Shown: in pieces, positions 7,032 through 8,734 of the stretch
Position numbering within the stretch: the stretch's first letter is position 1
Layout of the letters: the number at the start of each line of letters is the position of its first letter
Assembly: GCA_018969885.1 (NCBI GenBank)
Contig: JAGWXN010000136.1
Coordinates: 1-8,734 of the forward strand
DNA length: 8,734 bases
Source of the DNA: Betaproteobacteria bacterium
GTDB taxonomy: Bacteria; Pseudomonadota; Gammaproteobacteria; Burkholderiales; Burkholderiaceae
Reading direction: 5' to 3'
Translations under genes and position numbers: made by a program
The notes under the pieces: generated by a model
Told to the model about the DNA's origin: nothing
Databases searched by the model: none
The model's input: the letters and a program-made list of their open reading frames with translations, nothing else

Positions 7032-7087
7032 GGCTACACTCAACCTCCCATTCTAGCCTTGGCTTCCCCTTGAATCCGTTTACCTTG
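7032..7087. promoter_or_regulatory. Divergent intergenic region, ftsY / M16 peptidase
   Basis: These 56 bases separate the ftsY and peptidase start codons and should carry, or adjoin, both promoters. On the minus strand TAGAAT (7057-7052) is five of six bases of a -10, but no good -35 lies at the right distance. On the plus strand TACACT (7035-7040) is a weak -10 candidate without a well-spaced -35. GGGAGG (minus, 7049-7044) is the ftsY ribosome site. Confidence 0.35.
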
Positions 7088-8473
7088 ATGTCCCGCCGGG
7101 CGCTATGGCCCCTCGTTGTTTCGTTCGCGCTCACCCTCGCGGGCTGGGCTGTGCGCACCGAGGCGTCCGGTGCCATCGCGCATGAACGCACCCTGCCAAA
7201 CGGACTCAAGGTGCTGGTGAAGGAAGACCGCCGTGCCCCGACGGTGGTCCACCTGATCGCCTACCGAGCCGGGTCGGTCGATGAGGTGAACGGTCGCACC
7301 GGCGTGGCCCACGCGCTCGAGCACATGATGTTCAAGGGCACCCGCACCGTGCCGTCGGGCGAGTTCTCGCGCCGGGTGGCGGCGATGGGCGGCCGCGAAA
7401 ACGCGTTCACGACGCGCGACTACACCGGCTATTTCCAGCAGATTCCCTCGGCGCGCCTGTCTGAGGTGATGGCACTCGAAGCCGACCGCATGACCAACCT
7501 GGTGTTGTCGGCCGAAGCTTTCGCGACCGAGCGCGAGGTCGTGATCGAGGAGCGGCGCCTGCGCACCGAAGACCGCGCGCGGTCTCGGGTTTACGAGCAG
7601 CTGATGGCGCTCTCCCTCACCGCCTCGCCTTATCGGCAGCCCGTGATTGGCTGGATGAGCGACCTGCGGGCAATGTCGGTGGCCGACCTCGAAGACTGGT
7701 ACCGCACCTGGTACGCCCCGGGTAATGCCACGCTGGTGGTGGTGGGTGATGTGTCCGCACCGGAGGTGTTTGCGCTCGCCGAGCGCCACTACGGCACGAT
7801 CACCCCGCGCGCGCTGCCCGTCCGAAAGCCCCAGGATGAACCCCCTCAGTCCGGAATCCGGTCCGCGGTGGTGAAAGCGCCCGCGGAAACCGCTTACCTG
7901 CTCATGGCCTACCGCGTGCCCAAACTCGACCGGATCGATGGCGCGATCGAGCCCTTTGCGCTCGAGATGCTCTCTGAGGTGCTGGCGGGAGATGAGAACG
8001 GTCGCTTCACGCGCGAACTCGTACGCCGGCAGCGGGTCGCCGATAGCGCCGGGGCGGGCTATGGGCTCACCGGCCGGGGACCTGGCCTGTTTACGCTGAG
8101 CGGCGTGCCTGCTGCCGGACGCAGCGTCGCCGAGCTGCAGCAGGCACTTCGCGAGCAGATTGCCCGGGTGGCGGCTGAGGGGGTCGACGAACGCGAGCTG
8201 GAACGTATCCGGATCGGCTATGTCGCCTCGCGGGTCTACCAGCGCGACTCACTCATGTCGCAGGCGATGGAATTGGCGGGCCTCGAGATGGCGGGCTTTT
8301 CTCATGCGGACGCTGACCGGCTGCTCGAGCGGGTGCGGGCGGTGACGAGCGATGACGTGAAGGCGGTGGCTGCGCGCTATTTTGGTGATGATGAGCTCAC
8401 GGTCGTCACGCTTGATCCACAGCCGCTGTCGGGGGCGCGTCAGGCGCCGCGCGGCTTTTCAGGGAGGCACTGA
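7088..8473 (+). CDS. Periplasmic zinc metallopeptidase, M16 (pitrilysin/insulinase-like) family
   Basis: This is a zinc endopeptidase of the short M16B kind, predicted to be periplasmic or membrane-tethered. The 461 residues begin with a signal peptide (MSRRALWPLVV then a hydrophobic stretch, with likely cleavage near residue 26-31). The inverted zinc motif is intact as HALEH at 75-79. The downstream zinc glutamate falls in IEE at 153-155, about 76 residues after His79 as in the family. AFTTRDYTGYF and WYAPGNATLVVVGD are also family-typical. The frame is open upstream to 6899, but that part overlaps ftsY antisense and would precede the signal peptide, so I chose the ATG at 7088. No clear Shine-Dalgarno precedes it, so the start is less certain than the gene. 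Its natural substrate is unknown. It is followed after one base by a second M16-family gene. Confidence 0.92.
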   Translation: MSRRALWPLVVSFALTLAGWAVRTEASGAIAHERTLPNGLKVLVKEDRRAPTVVHLIAYRAGSVDEVNGRTGVAHALEHMMFKGTRTVPSGEFSRRVAAMGGRENAFTTRDYTGYFQQIPSARLSEVMALEADRMTNLVLSAEAFATEREVVIEERRLRTEDRARSRVYEQLMALSLTASPYRQPVIGWMSDLRAMSVADLEDWYRTWYAPGNATLVVVGDVSAPEVFALAERHYGTITPRALPVRKPQDEPPQSGIRSAVVKAPAETAYLLMAYRVPKLDRIDGAIEPFALEMLSEVLAGDENGRFTRELVRRQRVADSAGAGYGLTGRGPGLFTLSGVPAAGRSVAELQQALREQIARVAAEGVDERELERIRIGYVASRVYQRDSLMSQAMELAGLEMAGFSHADADRLLERVRAVTSDDVKAVAARYFGDDELTVVTLDPQPLSGARQAPRGFSGRH

Positions 8474-8474
8474 G

Positions 8475-8734
8475 ATGCTGCGCAGCTTGGTTCGTTCCAT
8501 CTGGCGGCTGATGAGTTCCTTGCTTGCGCTGGGCACGGGGCTTTTCGCGGTGCCCGCACTGGCGGTGTTGCCGATCGAGTCCTGGACCACGGCGAGTGGG
8601 ACGCGGGTGCTGTTTGTTCGCGCCGATGCCATCCCGATGCTCGATCTGCAGATCGATTTCGATGCCGGTGGCCGGCTGGTGGCGCCCGAGCGTCTGGGTC
8701 TTGCCTCGATGGTCAATGCCATGCTTGCCAAGGG
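8475..8734 (+). CDS. Second M16-family protein, zinc motif degenerate (3' end missing)
   Basis: This gene begins one base after the stop of the first M16 gene, with AGGGAGG seven bases before the ATG, so the two are translationally coupled. Only 86 codons are in the window. A signal peptide is visible: arginines at 3, 7 and 11, a hydrophobic core, and PALA with likely cleavage after residue 30. The mature part aligns with the first protein's N terminus: VLFVRADAIPMLDLQIDFDAGG against VLVKEDRRAP...AYRAGS. Where the first protein has HALEH, this one has S-M-V-N-A (78-82) within GLASMVNAMLAK. The zinc ligands and catalytic glutamate are therefore absent, and it is probably the non-catalytic partner of a heterodimer. 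Most of the protein lies outside the window. Confidence 0.88.
   Translation, partial: MLRSLVRSIWRLMSSLLALGTGLFAVPALAVLPIESWTTASGTRVLFVRADAIPMLDLQIDFDAGGRLVAPERLGLASMVNAMLAK

Noticed and set aside
5877..7073. Plus-strand open frame of 398 codons opposite ftsY
   Set aside because: It is a shadow of ftsY; its GGSRWG-like repeats are only the reverse reading of the PPSAA repeat.
6899..7087. N-terminal extension of the first M16 peptidase by 63 codons
   Set aside because: It would overlap ftsY antisense and place the signal peptide internally; the ATG at 7088 gives a proper signal peptide at the N terminus.

Overview
The window is GC-rich chromosomal DNA from a proteobacterium, most likely a betaproteobacterium. 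This rests on three things: an ftsY gene divergent from a tandem pair of periplasmic M16 peptidase genes, rpoH immediately beyond ftsY, and a CIRCE/HrcA operator on rpoH. The genus cannot be read from the sequence. There is no rRNA, tRNA, insertion sequence, CRISPR array or phage gene. The region looks like core genome plus a respiratory operon.

Positions 1-4510 (minus strand) hold the membrane-bound formate dehydrogenase operon, fdnG-fdnH-fdnI. FdnG is a selenoprotein. An in-frame TGA at 3923-3925 encodes Sec196 and is followed at once by a hairpin with the features of a bacterial SECIS element, so the two open frames (1430-3910 and the frame ending at 3923) are one gene of 1026 codons plus stop. 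FdnG oxidises formate in the periplasm after Tat export. FdnH carries electrons through four [4Fe-4S] clusters. FdnI, cut off by the left edge, is the cytochrome b556 that reduces quinone.

Positions 4511-4857 contain no gene. They hold the likely rpoH terminator hairpins and the 5' region of the fdn operon. rpoH (heat-shock sigma-32) lies at 4858-5751, minus strand. Positions 5752-5912 form a compact control region: a sigma70-type promoter embedded in a CIRCE inverted repeat, an exact DnaA box just upstream, a leader inverted repeat, and the ftsY terminator hairpin. This suggests that HrcA, and perhaps DnaA, control synthesis of the heat-shock sigma factor.

ftsY (SRP receptor GTPase) lies at 5913-7031, minus strand, with an unusual 15-bp tandem repeat near its 5' end. 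ftsE and ftsX, which separate ftsY from rpoH in E. coli, are absent. Divergently, 7088-8473 encodes a zinc M16 peptidase with an intact HxxEH motif. A second M16-family gene starts at 8475 and runs off the right edge; at the zinc-site position it reads S-M-V-N-A, so it is probably a non-catalytic partner.

No wholly new system was found. The points most worth a second look are the layered control region of rpoH, the Sec/SECIS readthrough, and the catalytic/degenerate M16 pair.
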